Of a DNA stretch of 64,000 bases, positions 8,750 through 15,627 are shown piece after piece (position 1 is the stretch's first letter; every line of letters starts with the position of its first letter). The notes beneath the pieces are model-generated. The model saw only the letters and a program-made list of their open reading frames with translations. It did not search any database and was not told where the DNA came from. The stretch spans positions 1-64,000 of the forward strand of contig NZ_NWSX01000018.1 in NCBI RefSeq assembly GCF_002531825.1, written 5' to 3'. A program made the position numbers and the translations under genes. The stretch comes from Rhizobium sp. J15 (GTDB lineage Bacteria > Pseudomonadota > Alphaproteobacteria > Rhizobiales > Rhizobiaceae).

Positions 8750-10820
8750 GACTGATATCCGGCATGATGGCGAGAATGGTCATCGGCAGCGGATCGAACT
8801 GCTTGATCCACATGTTGCCGCCGGTATCCCAGTCCCATTGCGGCGTCAGCGAGATATCGCCGGTGATCGGCTCGATCGGATCGTCCCAATCCTCGGTCGA
8901 GCGCTGCTTGTATTCCACCAGATGCTCGTCGCCGCGCGCGCCATCGCGCGGGCCGATGAAGATGCCGCGCGTCTGCTCCACCCGCAGCGTCACGTTGCTG
9001 ACCGATTTCTGCCGTCCCTGCACGGTGCCGAGCCCGGCGACATTGCCGAGATCGATATCGAGCGTCTGCAGCGCCGAAACGATCGGCAGGCCGACATGCA
9101 CCTTGGAGGCGGCGACATCGAGCGTCACCGCGCCACCGCTTACGGTGAGGTTGCGCACGACATTGCCGTCCGCAAGCGCCACCACCTTCTGCCCTTCGAG
9201 ATGGGAAAGACCGCCGATCACGCTGGCCGGCGCGCCGCTATAGGTCAGGCCGCAATCGACGAAGAAGGCGTCGCTGACCGATTGAAACACACGGCTGTGC
9301 AGCCGCTCGATATAGCGCCGGGCCTGGCCGCCGATCGTGCGTTTGACGAGGAAGTAAGGCACATCCTCGTTGCCCTCGGCAATCACGGTGACATCCTCGA
9401 AGACGGCGTCATTGTCAGGCCCGCTTTCATGGCGCGTCCAGGCCCAGACGTCATGCTCCTTGAGGTAGGTAAGCGAAACCAGCGCGCCGTTGTCGAGCAC
9501 CACCCAGGCGATCGAATAAGGCGCCTGGGCATAGGCCCAGGCCTTGATCCGCCGGTTCTCGAAGAGGTGGCGAGCCAGGATCGTCAGGTCTTTGCCGACG
9601 AAGCCGTCCTCGGCATAGACATAGCTGAAGTCGCGGATGACGCCGCCCCGCTCCTGCGCAAAGAGCACCGTATTGCCGACGACGATCGGCTGCACCCGGG
9701 CCGCCCCGCGATAGCCCTGGTTGTCGATCTTGATCGAAGAGGGAGAAATCGCGTCCGACTGCGAGCCGCCGCTGACGATCCATTCGGCGCCTGACGTCAA
9801 AAGCATCAGCCCGCGCAGCGCCAGCATCGAGCGGATCTCGTTCACCTGCCGGGCGCGAATGCGAAAGGTCACGGCATCGCTTGCCTTGGAGGGCGAAGAA
9901 TAGCCGAAATTCTCGTAATTGGCCGATTGCGACAGCCAGACCGCCTGCGGATCGTTCTTCGTCGAGGCGAAGCCTAGCCGCTGCTCGATGAAGGTCGCGC
10001 AGCGCGGATAGTTGCCGGCGCTGTTGAAAGGGTTGCGCGCCTTCTGCGGCGTGTCCGCAAGATCGGCCGCGATATTGTCGTCATCGAAGAAGAGCCCCGC
10101 CGTGCCGCCGATATAGCCGTAGACGCCGTTGTCGCTCTTGTAGACGATATAGCGCGAGACGCCCGCGACCGCCGACCAGCTGACGCGGTTCTTGCGGCCG
10201 CTCACCGTCAGGTCGTTGTTGACGAAAACCGCCGTCGAAGGAAGGCTTTCCTCGCCGCTTTCACTATCGATGGCCGAGACGCAATAGCCGTTCGTCGTGC
10301 CTCCAGACCCGACGATCGCCGCCGCGCTCACACCTGTCGGTGCGGCGATCTTCGGCGCGAAGGTCACGAGCGAGAGTGTCCAGTTGTTGTCGGCGAGACG
10401 CGCCAGTTTGCGTACCGGATAGTCGGGATGGCAGATATACATCACGTCAGCCTCCTGCACGAACACCAGCTCGTCCAGCGCGGTATGCACATAGGGCGTC
10501 GTCACCTCGTAAGGTGTTGCCCCCGATAGAACGAGCCCGCCGTCCCGAAACACCCGGAAGTAGAGATGGCCGAATTCCAGCACGTAGGATTGCTCGGTGT
10601 TGAACTGGAAAGGGATCAGCCGCGCCTCGTTGGCGCTCGCCTTCACCTCGCGGATGAAGGCGAGCCCGGCGCGGTTCGATGCCCCGCCATGCGGATTGAT
10701 GAAGAGGTTGAGCGCCGTCTTCAGCCCGCTGCCGTATTTCACCTGGTCGACACGCGCCCAGAGCGCCGGCGACAGTTCGCCGCCGCCGAAGGACGGCTGG
10801 TAGGCGCGCAAATCAGCCAT
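8739..10820 (-). CDS. Tail tubular protein B, T7 gp12-like
   Basis: This 693-residue beta-rich protein forms the tail nozzle in T7-like podoviruses. The N-terminus contains the family hallmark YQPSFGGGELSPALWARVD followed by a Gly-rich GGASNRAGLAFI segment, with repeated beta strands after it (YVLEFGHLYFRVFRDG, VMYICHPDYPVRKLARL). Other typical stretches are EQRLGFASTKNDPQAVWLS and SGAEWIVSG. Its length is close to that expected for the family. It overlaps the gp11-like gene by eight bases and the gp13-like gene by eleven. Function is confidently assigned from these motifs and from gene order. Confidence 0.9.
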   Translation of the reverse strand: MADLRAYQPSFGGGELSPALWARVDQVKYGSGLKTALNLFINPHGGASNRAGLAFIREVKASANEARLIPFQFNTEQSYVLEFGHLYFRVFRDGGLVLSGATPYEVTTPYVHTALDELVFVQEADVMYICHPDYPVRKLARLADNNWTLSLVTFAPKIAAPTGVSAAAIVGSGGTTNGYCVSAIDSESGEESLPSTAVFVNNDLTVSGRKNRVSWSAVAGVSRYIVYKSDNGVYGYIGGTAGLFFDDDNIAADLADTPQKARNPFNSAGNYPRCATFIEQRLGFASTKNDPQAVWLSQSANYENFGYSSPSKASDAVTFRIRARQVNEIRSMLALRGLMLLTSGAEWIVSGGSQSDAISPSSIKIDNQGYRGAARVQPIVVGNTVLFAQERGGVIRDFSYVYAEDGFVGKDLTILARHLFENRRIKAWAYAQAPYSIAWVVLDNGALVSLTYLKEHDVWAWTRHESGPDNDAVFEDVTVIAEGNEDVPYFLVKRTIGGQARRYIERLHSRVFQSVSDAFFVDCGLTYSGAPASVIGGLSHLEGQKVVALADGNVVRNLTVSGGAVTLDVAASKVHVGLPIVSALQTLDIDLGNVAGLGTVQGRQKSVSNVTLRVEQTRGIFIGPRDGARGDEHLVEYKQRSTEDWDDPIEPITGDISLTPQWDWDTGGNMWIKQFDPLPMTILAIMPDISLGR

Positions 10821-11439
10821 TCGCCCGCCCTCCCGTCAGCCCGTCCTGGTCATCGGTGCCGTCCCAGCCCTCGTTGGCGTCCGCCGTCTGGGCCAGCGCC
10901 TGCGTACTGTTGGCAAGCTGAAACGCATCGGCGCGCACCTGCGGATCGCGCGTCAGCGGCATGGCGAGCCTGACGGCGAGATGCCAGGAGAGCGCATCGA
11001 CGAAGAGCGGCGTATATTTCGTCGGATCGGTCAGCCGCTCGGTGAAATTGAGATAGGCCGGCGAGATATTGCAATAGATCACACCGCCCTCGGCATCATA
11101 GGCGTGCCCGCCCGCGGTGGACGCGCCCCCGGAAAAGACGCCGCCCACCGAAGTCTCGCCCGTCACGTCGAGCGCCGAACGAATGCCGCGGATCGCCAGG
11201 CAGTCCACCGGCCGGTCATAGGCATAGGCCCACTCCCCCGGCCGATCATTTACGATTTCGGCCAGCGAACGCGTCCTGCCGGCAAAGCGCCAGGGATAGG
11301 CCTGCAGCAGCGCATCGCGCGCCGGCGCAAAGAAACGGTTGCAGGCCCGCGCCTCCACCGTCGGCTCACTCAGCGCATTGATGCTGTCCTTGCCGATCGA
11401 AGCGAGCGCCAGATTGCAGATGGAAATAATGGATGTCAT
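10813..11439 (-). CDS. Tail tubular protein A, T7 gp11-like
   Basis: This 208-residue protein has the gp11-type N-terminus (ICNLALASIGKDSINAL, then CNRFFAPARDALLQAYPW) and the mid-protein pattern FVDALSWHLAVRLAMPLTRD followed by a C-terminal helix with ADAFQLANSTQALAQT. In T7-like phages gp11 forms the ring between portal and nozzle. It overlaps the gp12-like gene by eight bases. The next phage gene upstream in transcription order, the SGNH-like tail protein, is 4.2 kb away beyond a block of plus-strand genes, so this gene is now the first of its transcribed group and needs either read-through or its own promoter. Confidence 0.88.
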   Translation of the reverse strand: MTSIISICNLALASIGKDSINALSEPTVEARACNRFFAPARDALLQAYPWRFAGRTRSLAEIVNDRPGEWAYAYDRPVDCLAIRGIRSALDVTGETSVGGVFSGGASTAGGHAYDAEGGVIYCNISPAYLNFTERLTDPTKYTPLFVDALSWHLAVRLAMPLTRDPQVRADAFQLANSTQALAQTADANEGWDGTDDQDGLTGGRANG

Positions 11440-11793
11440 GTCGGTCAGCCCCTTGGGTTGGCTGACGTTAGTGCGCAGATGGTTGGCGCCATAAATACGC
11501 TCAAGGCCAAGAGAGCCTCATCCTGAGGTGCCCCGCAAGGGGCCTCGAAGGACGAGGCGGGCGCGCGGCAAGACCCCACCCCAAGAACGCCCTGACTGTG
11601 ACCTCCGTAGCTTTACTTATCTGCGCGGTCGCTTATGGAAATCTGTCATATCAATTCGGTAGAAAGCCGGATTAGATACGCACATCAGCATCCGGCGCAA
11701 TCTTTCGCCCGCGCCCATGATCTTTGCCCGATTGCGCCGGCGACGGCGCGGACTTCCGCCTGCATCAATCCAACCACCCAAGGGAGCCATGCC
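11440..11793. other. Intergenic stretch between phage tail gene and hydrolase
   Basis: No convincing gene is seen. The segment holds one copy of the dispersed CCTCATCC palindrome (11516-11557) and, nearer the hydrolase, a less GC-rich stretch that may carry its promoter. It is also where a promoter for the leftward tail genes would have to lie. Confidence 0.5.
11516..11557. repeat. Dispersed palindromic intergenic repeat, family 1 copy a
   Basis: The element begins CCTCATCCTGAGGTGCCCCG and ends GGCCTCGAAGGACGAGG, so that its ends are inverted relatives and its centre is the GCCCCGCAAGGGGC hairpin. Related copies occur at 23534-23570, 26876-26916, 43828-43867 and 45786-45829. It is of the mosaic palindromic type common between rhizobial chromosomal genes. 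Confidence 0.8.
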
Positions 11794-12630
11794 ATGAGCA
11801 CAGTCACCACCAAGGACGGCGTCGAGATCTTCTACAAGGATTGGGGGTCAAAGAGCGCCCAGCCGATCATGTTCCATCACGGCTGGCCGCTGAGCTCCGA
11901 CGATTGGGACGCCCAGATGCTGTTCTTCCTGCACAAGGGCTATCGCGTCGTCGCCCATGACCGCCGCGGCCACGGCCGCTCCACCCAGGTCGGCGACGGC
12001 CACGATATGGATCATTACGCGGCGGATGCTGCCGCCGTCGTCGAGCATCTCGATCTGCGCAACGCCATCCATGTCGGCCATTCCACCGGCGGCGGCGAGG
12101 CGACGCATTATGTCGCCCGTCATGGCCAGCCCCAGGGCCGCGTCGCCAAGCTGGCGATCATCGGCGCCGTGCCGCCGCTCATGGTCAAGACCGAAGCCAA
12201 TCCGGGCGGCCTGCCGATCGAAGTCTTCGACGGCCTGCGCAGCCAGCTCGCCGCCGATCGCGCGCAATTCTACCGCGATCTCCCGGCCGGCCCCTTCTAC
12301 GGCTTCAACCGTCCCGGCGCGAAAGTGTCGGAACCGGTGATCGACAATTGGTGGCGCCAGGGCATGATGGGCGGCGCCAAGGCTCATTACGACGGCATCA
12401 AGGCCTTTTCGGAAACCGATTTTACCGAGGACCTGAAGATCATCACCGTGCCGACCTTCGTCATGCACGGCGACGACGATCAGATCGTCCCGATCGCCGA
12501 TTCCGCCCTGCTCTCGTCCAAGCTCCTTCAGAACGCGACGCTGAAGGTCTACGAGAAATTCTCGCATGGCATGTGCACCATCAACGCCGAGGTCATCAAC
12601 GCCGACCTGCTGGCCTTCATCAAGAGCTGA
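11794..12630 (+). CDS. Alpha/beta hydrolase, non-haem chloroperoxidase-like
   Basis: This 278-residue enzyme has the alpha/beta-hydrolase core: oxyanion-hole motif [11 protein letters not shown] (about 28-38), HDRRGHGRS (55-63), the nucleophile elbow GHSTGGG with Ser97, an acid in [10 protein letters not shown] and the His in KFSHGM. This set is typical of the cofactor-free chloroperoxidase/esterase group, which hydrolyses esters and can show perhydrolase activity. The ATG at 11794 is chosen because AGGGAG precedes it by a few bases and the protein then begins at the usual family position; an upstream extension lacks similarity. It is encoded on the plus strand inside the minus-strand phage late region, with host-like codon use, so it looks like a chromosomal-type cargo gene. 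Natural substrate unknown. Confidence 0.9.
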   Translation: MSTVTTKDGVEIFYKDWGSKSAQPIMFHHGWPLSSDDWDAQMLFFLHKGYRVVAHDRRGHGRSTQVGDGHDMDHYAADAAAVVEHLDLRNAIHVGHSTGGGEATHYVARHGQPQGRVAKLAIIGAVPPLMVKTEANPGGLPIEVFDGLRSQLAADRAQFYRDLPAGPFYGFNRPGAKVSEPVIDNWWRQGMMGGAKAHYDGIKAFSETDFTEDLKIITVPTFVMHGDDDQIVPIADSALLSSKLLQNATLKVYEKFSHGMCTINAEVINADLLAFIKS

Positions 12631-12642
12631 TCATCGCAAAAT

Positions 12643-12665
12643 CCGGGCGCCGGCAAGGCGCCCGG
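12643..12665 (+). terminator. GC-rich hairpin after the hydrolase gene
   Basis: CCGGGCGCC and GGCGCCCGG form a nine-pair stem with a five-base loop, 12 bases after the hydrolase stop. There is no U-run, so termination may be weak or Rho-assisted. Confidence 0.6.
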
Positions 12666-12781
12666 TCTAAATGAAGCTGCCATCATCCGAGTTACTTTTT
12701 GTGGCTGATTAAATCGTCATCTTGACTCGCTTTTCGATTGTGAGAACCTGCCACCCCGCAATGCCTTGAGCTAGGTTCGAA

Positions 12782-13975
12782 TTGAAGAAACTATACTACA
12801 GTCGGCGACGCTGGCTCATAATAAGGGCCGCAAACGAGTATCGAAGACGAAATCGAAAGCGCCCACCGGACTTGCTTCAAGTTAAACCTGCGGAGCGGCA
12901 CATTACGCGCGTGCAGATCTGGCAAGGAGGAGAACCTGAGTGGGCGCTATGTATGCGCGAACCAACGCGACCGCCCCAAAAGCTGTGCTTTAGGGAAAAC
13001 CTCGATGAAAGTATGCGTTTCATGGAGGAGTTGCGAGTTGCATCATACGCCGCAATAAAATCTAAGCATAAGGTAATTGATCGTAGCAGAGGAATGCCTA
13101 GGGTCGGAGGGTATGCGGATTTTTCTTATCCTATATATATTTCGACCGCAGCCGCAGTTGTTCTCGCAGCTGAATTTGAACGTTTAAGCAAGGCATACTC
13201 AGAAATCACACCGACCGTTGACCTTGACCGTTGGAACGGTGATGTCTTTCGCAAACTCTACCAGATAGGCTTTTTTGAGATAGTAGGCATCACGCCAAAG
13301 CGGGATGATGTGGTGATTGAAGAGGGGGCCACTCGCACTATGCAAATCGTCAGCACCAAGAATGCCGACGATTTGGATCAAGTTGACGGCGCCCTGCAAA
13401 AGCTGGGTTCGTTTATCAATCCCGATGGAAATATCCCGGAAGGAATTATAATTGAACTTCTAACTGGCTTAAGCGAGGCAATGAGCAACGTCACGAACCA
13501 TGCGTATCCTGCCGACTATGAGCCGGACTATCCTCATATTGGTCAGCTTTGGGTTGCAGCCACCGCCGATCGAGAAAATCAGTCTTTAACTGTTGTGGTA
13601 TATGATCAAGGCATAACGATCCCTGTGACATATCCACGAATTGAACGTCTTGAGAGGGTGGTGAATTATTTAGCTCGTACTTTGAAGCAACGCCCGGAAT
13701 TTGACTTCCAAAATGACGGAACATACATACGCGCAGCAATGAAACACGGCGGCTCACGAACAGACCAGCGGCACCGAGGCAAGGGACTCCCGCAGATGGT
13801 TGAGGTGATAGAGCGAACAGGCCGAGGCAAGTTAAGCGTATATAGTCGAGGCGGTTGGTGCGTTCGCGATTCCAATGGACGACTGAGGTCAGGCGCAGTA
13901 CCATTCTCTATAGGTGGCACGTTGATTGAATGGACTGTGGAACTTAAACAAACATCGGCGGTTGTCAGCTCATGA
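12782..13975 (+). CDS. GHKL-type ATP-binding protein with N-terminal STAS-like region, first gene of a three-gene cassette
   Basis: A 397-residue protein with a C-terminal histidine-kinase/anti-sigma type ATPase fold: N box GLSEAMSNVTNHAY (Glu232, Asn236, His240), G1 box YDQGITIP (Asp275, Gly277) and G2 box RGKGLPQMV (Gly333-Leu336). No dimerisation/phosphoacceptor helix is present, so it is not a sensor kinase. Residues about 84-140 (a KVIDRSRGMP turn, then YISTAAAVVLAAEFERL) look like a degenerate STAS-type alpha/beta region. The N-terminus is very basic. The start is TTG at 12782; internal ATGs have no suitable ribosome site. The gene is clearly more AT-rich than its surroundings. It overlaps the next gene by ATGA. 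Biochemical role is inferred as an RsbW-like switch partner; substrate unknown. Confidence 0.75.
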   Translation: MKKLYYSRRRWLIIRAANEYRRRNRKRPPDLLQVKPAERHITRVQIWQGGEPEWALCMREPTRPPQKLCFRENLDESMRFMEELRVASYAAIKSKHKVIDRSRGMPRVGGYADFSYPIYISTAAAVVLAAEFERLSKAYSEITPTVDLDRWNGDVFRKLYQIGFFEIVGITPKRDDVVIEEGATRTMQIVSTKNADDLDQVDGALQKLGSFINPDGNIPEGIIIELLTGLSEAMSNVTNHAYPADYEPDYPHIGQLWVAATADRENQSLTVVVYDQGITIPVTYPRIERLERVVNYLARTLKQRPEFDFQNDGTYIRAAMKHGGSRTDQRHRGKGLPQMVEVIERTGRGKLSVYSRGGWCVRDSNGRLRSGAVPFSIGGTLIEWTVELKQTSAVVSS

Positions 13976-14325
13976 TCATAGATCTTGCGAGAGAATTTAG
14001 CCCCTATCCGTCCGGTCGCTTTTCCGGCGACGGCGCACATAATGGTACGCGCTTCCGAGATGAGTTTCTTGCGCCGGCGCTGAGCGCTGCAAAGTTGTCA
14101 CACCAGAAAGTGACTGTCGATATTGATGGTGTTCGGTCATTTGGCTCGTCGTTTCTAGAAGAAGCGTTTGCCGGGCTCATAAGGCTTAGGAAATTTGACC
14201 GCGATGAGGTGCGAGAATTCCTCGAGGTTCGATGCACTAAGCCTCATCTAATGATCTTCCGCGATACAATAGCATCTTACATAACGAACGCCGTGCCAGA
14301 AGATCGCCAAATTGCTCACCACTGA
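13972..14325 (+). CDS. STAS-like domain protein (DUF4325 family)
   Basis: This 117-residue protein carries the DUF4325 pattern: N-terminal DLAREFSPYPSGRF, then GDGAHNGTRFRDEFLAP, the central strand VTVDIDGVRSFGSSFLEEAF and a helix GLIRLRKF. The SFGSSFLEEAF segment is the most diagnostic. STAS-like domains act as phosphorylatable or switching partners of GHKL ATPases in the RsbV/RsbW type of control, and DUF4325 proteins are often encoded beside ATP-binding proteins. The Ser of FGSS would be the candidate switch residue by analogy. The ATG overlaps the preceding stop as ATGA, a strong sign of coupled translation and a physical partnership. No DNA-binding or membrane motif is present. Confidence 0.8.
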   Translation: MIIDLAREFSPYPSGRFSGDGAHNGTRFRDEFLAPALSAAKLSHQKVTVDIDGVRSFGSSFLEEAFAGLIRLRKFDRDEVREFLEVRCTKPHLMIFRDTIASYITNAVPEDRQIAHH

Positions 14326-14797
14326 CTGGGGCGACAAGCTCATTTTCCTCGTGATCGGTGCAGTGGTCGCTTGGCTTCTGCAACAAATTCGCGTGGCTTG
14401 GGCAGAAGACATTGCGGTTGTTAACGAACACATCAAGGATATAGAAAAACTCTCTGAAGCGGGGCAAAATTACTGGCTCAAACATCCCGCCGATAAAAAT
14501 GAAGACCAAGCTCTTGCTGCGCGCGTTCGAGCTGCGCATGCAGCAACGACCTTGCTTTATCCAGCAATGGCAAAAGCCTGCGGGAAGCGAAAGGACGAGT
14601 ACGAGCGGCTATCAATTGAGTTATTTACTGAAGCTACCGGTGGAAACTTTGAGAGCGGCGGCCGAACACTCGACCCCTCCCGCGCCATAGCAATTCATGA
14701 TCACGCCGTTAAGTTGATCCACCTTCTCAGAATTAGCCGTAGAGGTCTTCTATCGCTCCGGCGATTGGGAAAGTTGCACGGTTTTTACGATCAATGA
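14312..14797 (+). CDS. Membrane-anchored hypothetical protein, third gene of the GHKL/STAS cassette
   Basis: This 161-residue protein begins with a single transmembrane segment (about residues 9-23, LIFLVIGAVVAWLLQ), followed by an Arg/Trp membrane-proximal turn and a helical cytoplasmic region. Stretches such as ALAARVRAAHAATTLLYPAM and HDHAVKLIHLLRISRRGLLSL suggest a compact helical bundle. No known family was recognised. The TTG start at 14312 overlaps the STAS-like gene by 14 bases; a GTG at 14351 inside the membrane segment is less likely. The overlap and shared AT-rich composition make the three genes one unit. The anchored protein is the natural candidate for an effector or sensor of the switch pair, which is inference only. 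Confidence 0.6.
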   Translation: MLTTDWGDKLIFLVIGAVVAWLLQQIRVAWAEDIAVVNEHIKDIEKLSEAGQNYWLKHPADKNEDQALAARVRAAHAATTLLYPAMAKACGKRKDEYERLSIELFTEATGGNFESGGRTLDPSRAIAIHDHAVKLIHLLRISRRGLLSLRRLGKLHGFYDQ

Positions 14798-14970
14798 GAA
14801 TTGAGCGGAACGCTAGGCACCCACATCACGAACCCTAATTGGAGAGTGTCTAGCAAATGGTGGCGGCCGTCCGCCGCCAAAAGCCGCTTTTCCCGCAAGA
14901 GATCAGTCGATTGCCGGCCGCTTTCGCCATTTTCCATGAAACCGTTTCCGCCGGTTCGCGTTTCACGCCC

Positions 14971-15147
14971 ATGAAAAGAGAACGTGAACCCTCATCAAAG
15001 GCTTATCGGCAGGATCGTTTCGAAAATACCGAGCGAGCCGCCAAGGAAACCATCGAGGCGGAGCAGCGGGCCCGCCGGGAGAAGACGCGAAGGCTGAAAG
15101 AACTGCGCCTGTCGCGCGAAGGCGGCAAGGCTCCCGAGGCGAAATAG
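14971..15147 (+). CDS. Small basic hypothetical protein
   Basis: A 58-residue, highly charged, probably wholly helical protein: residues 10-45 alternate Arg/Lys and Glu (RFENTERAAKETIEAEQRAR, then KTRRLKELRL). Codon use has the strong GC3 of chromosomal rhizobial genes, unlike the AT-richer cassette just upstream. The ATG at 14971 gives a compact protein; the longer in-frame version from 14857 has an atypical N-terminus. No Shine-Dalgarno is obvious. It looks like the small charged proteins found widely in Rhizobium genomes, function unknown. Confidence 0.55.
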   Translation: MKREREPSSKAYRQDRFENTERAAKETIEAEQRARREKTRRLKELRLSREGGKAPEAK

Positions 15148-15333
15148 ATTCCCACGCTCTGCGGCCGCGAGATCGACGCGCCGGCGTTCCGCCGGTCCGT
15201 CTCGATCGCTCGCGTCCTTCATTTCAAGCGTTTTCACTGTTGCGAGATTCGGGCCTTCGTCCATCTTGCAGAAGAAACGTCGCGAAATTATCTTTCTCAA
15301 CAGCGATTCACCGACATCGAAAAGGGCCAGCCG

Positions 15334-15549
15334 ATGTCAGACAAGCTGTTCAGCACACGCGACGAACCGCTCGCCTCCGCGGATCTCGACGTTTGCCGGC
15401 GCGTTCATGAAGCTCTCTGCATCGAGCTTGATATCGACAGGGGGAGCGAGAAAGCCGAAAAGATCGGCGCCCTCATCATCGAGCTTTATCGCCAGGGCGT
15501 CCACGACGAACATCAGCTTCGGCTGATGGCCGGCGGGCGGCATGCCTAG
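15334..15549 (+). CDS. Small conserved rhizobial-type hypothetical protein
   Basis: A 71-residue soluble protein with three predicted helices: LDVCRRVHEALCIELDI, KAEKIGALIIELYRQGV and HDEHQLRLMAGGRHA. The pattern of a helix, an IGALIIELYRQG core and a terminal Leu/Met helix is one I associate with small conserved proteins of rhizobial chromosomes. It starts at ATG 15334 and ends where a palindromic repeat begins. No enzymatic motif is seen. Its presence between phage tail genes supports the view that a chromosomal segment lies inside the late module. Confidence 0.65.
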   Translation: MSDKLFSTRDEPLASADLDVCRRVHEALCIELDIDRGSEKAEKIGALIIELYRQGVHDEHQLRLMAGGRHA

Positions 15550-15596
15550 AGCATGATGCCGAAAAGTGAAGCGGTTTTCGGACGACATCATGCTCT
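15548..15596. repeat. Palindromic intergenic element with AGAGCATGATG ends
   Basis: AGAGCATGATG at the left is matched by CATCATGCTCT at the right, enclosing GCCGAAAA...TTTTCGGAC inner arms. The whole unit can fold into one long hairpin directly after the 71-residue gene. It is a type seen repeatedly downstream of rhizobial chromosomal genes and may act as a bidirectional terminator with the converging tail gene. Confidence 0.75.
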
Positions 15597-15627
15597 AACT
15601 CTTTAATGTAGAACAGCGCCTCCTGAC

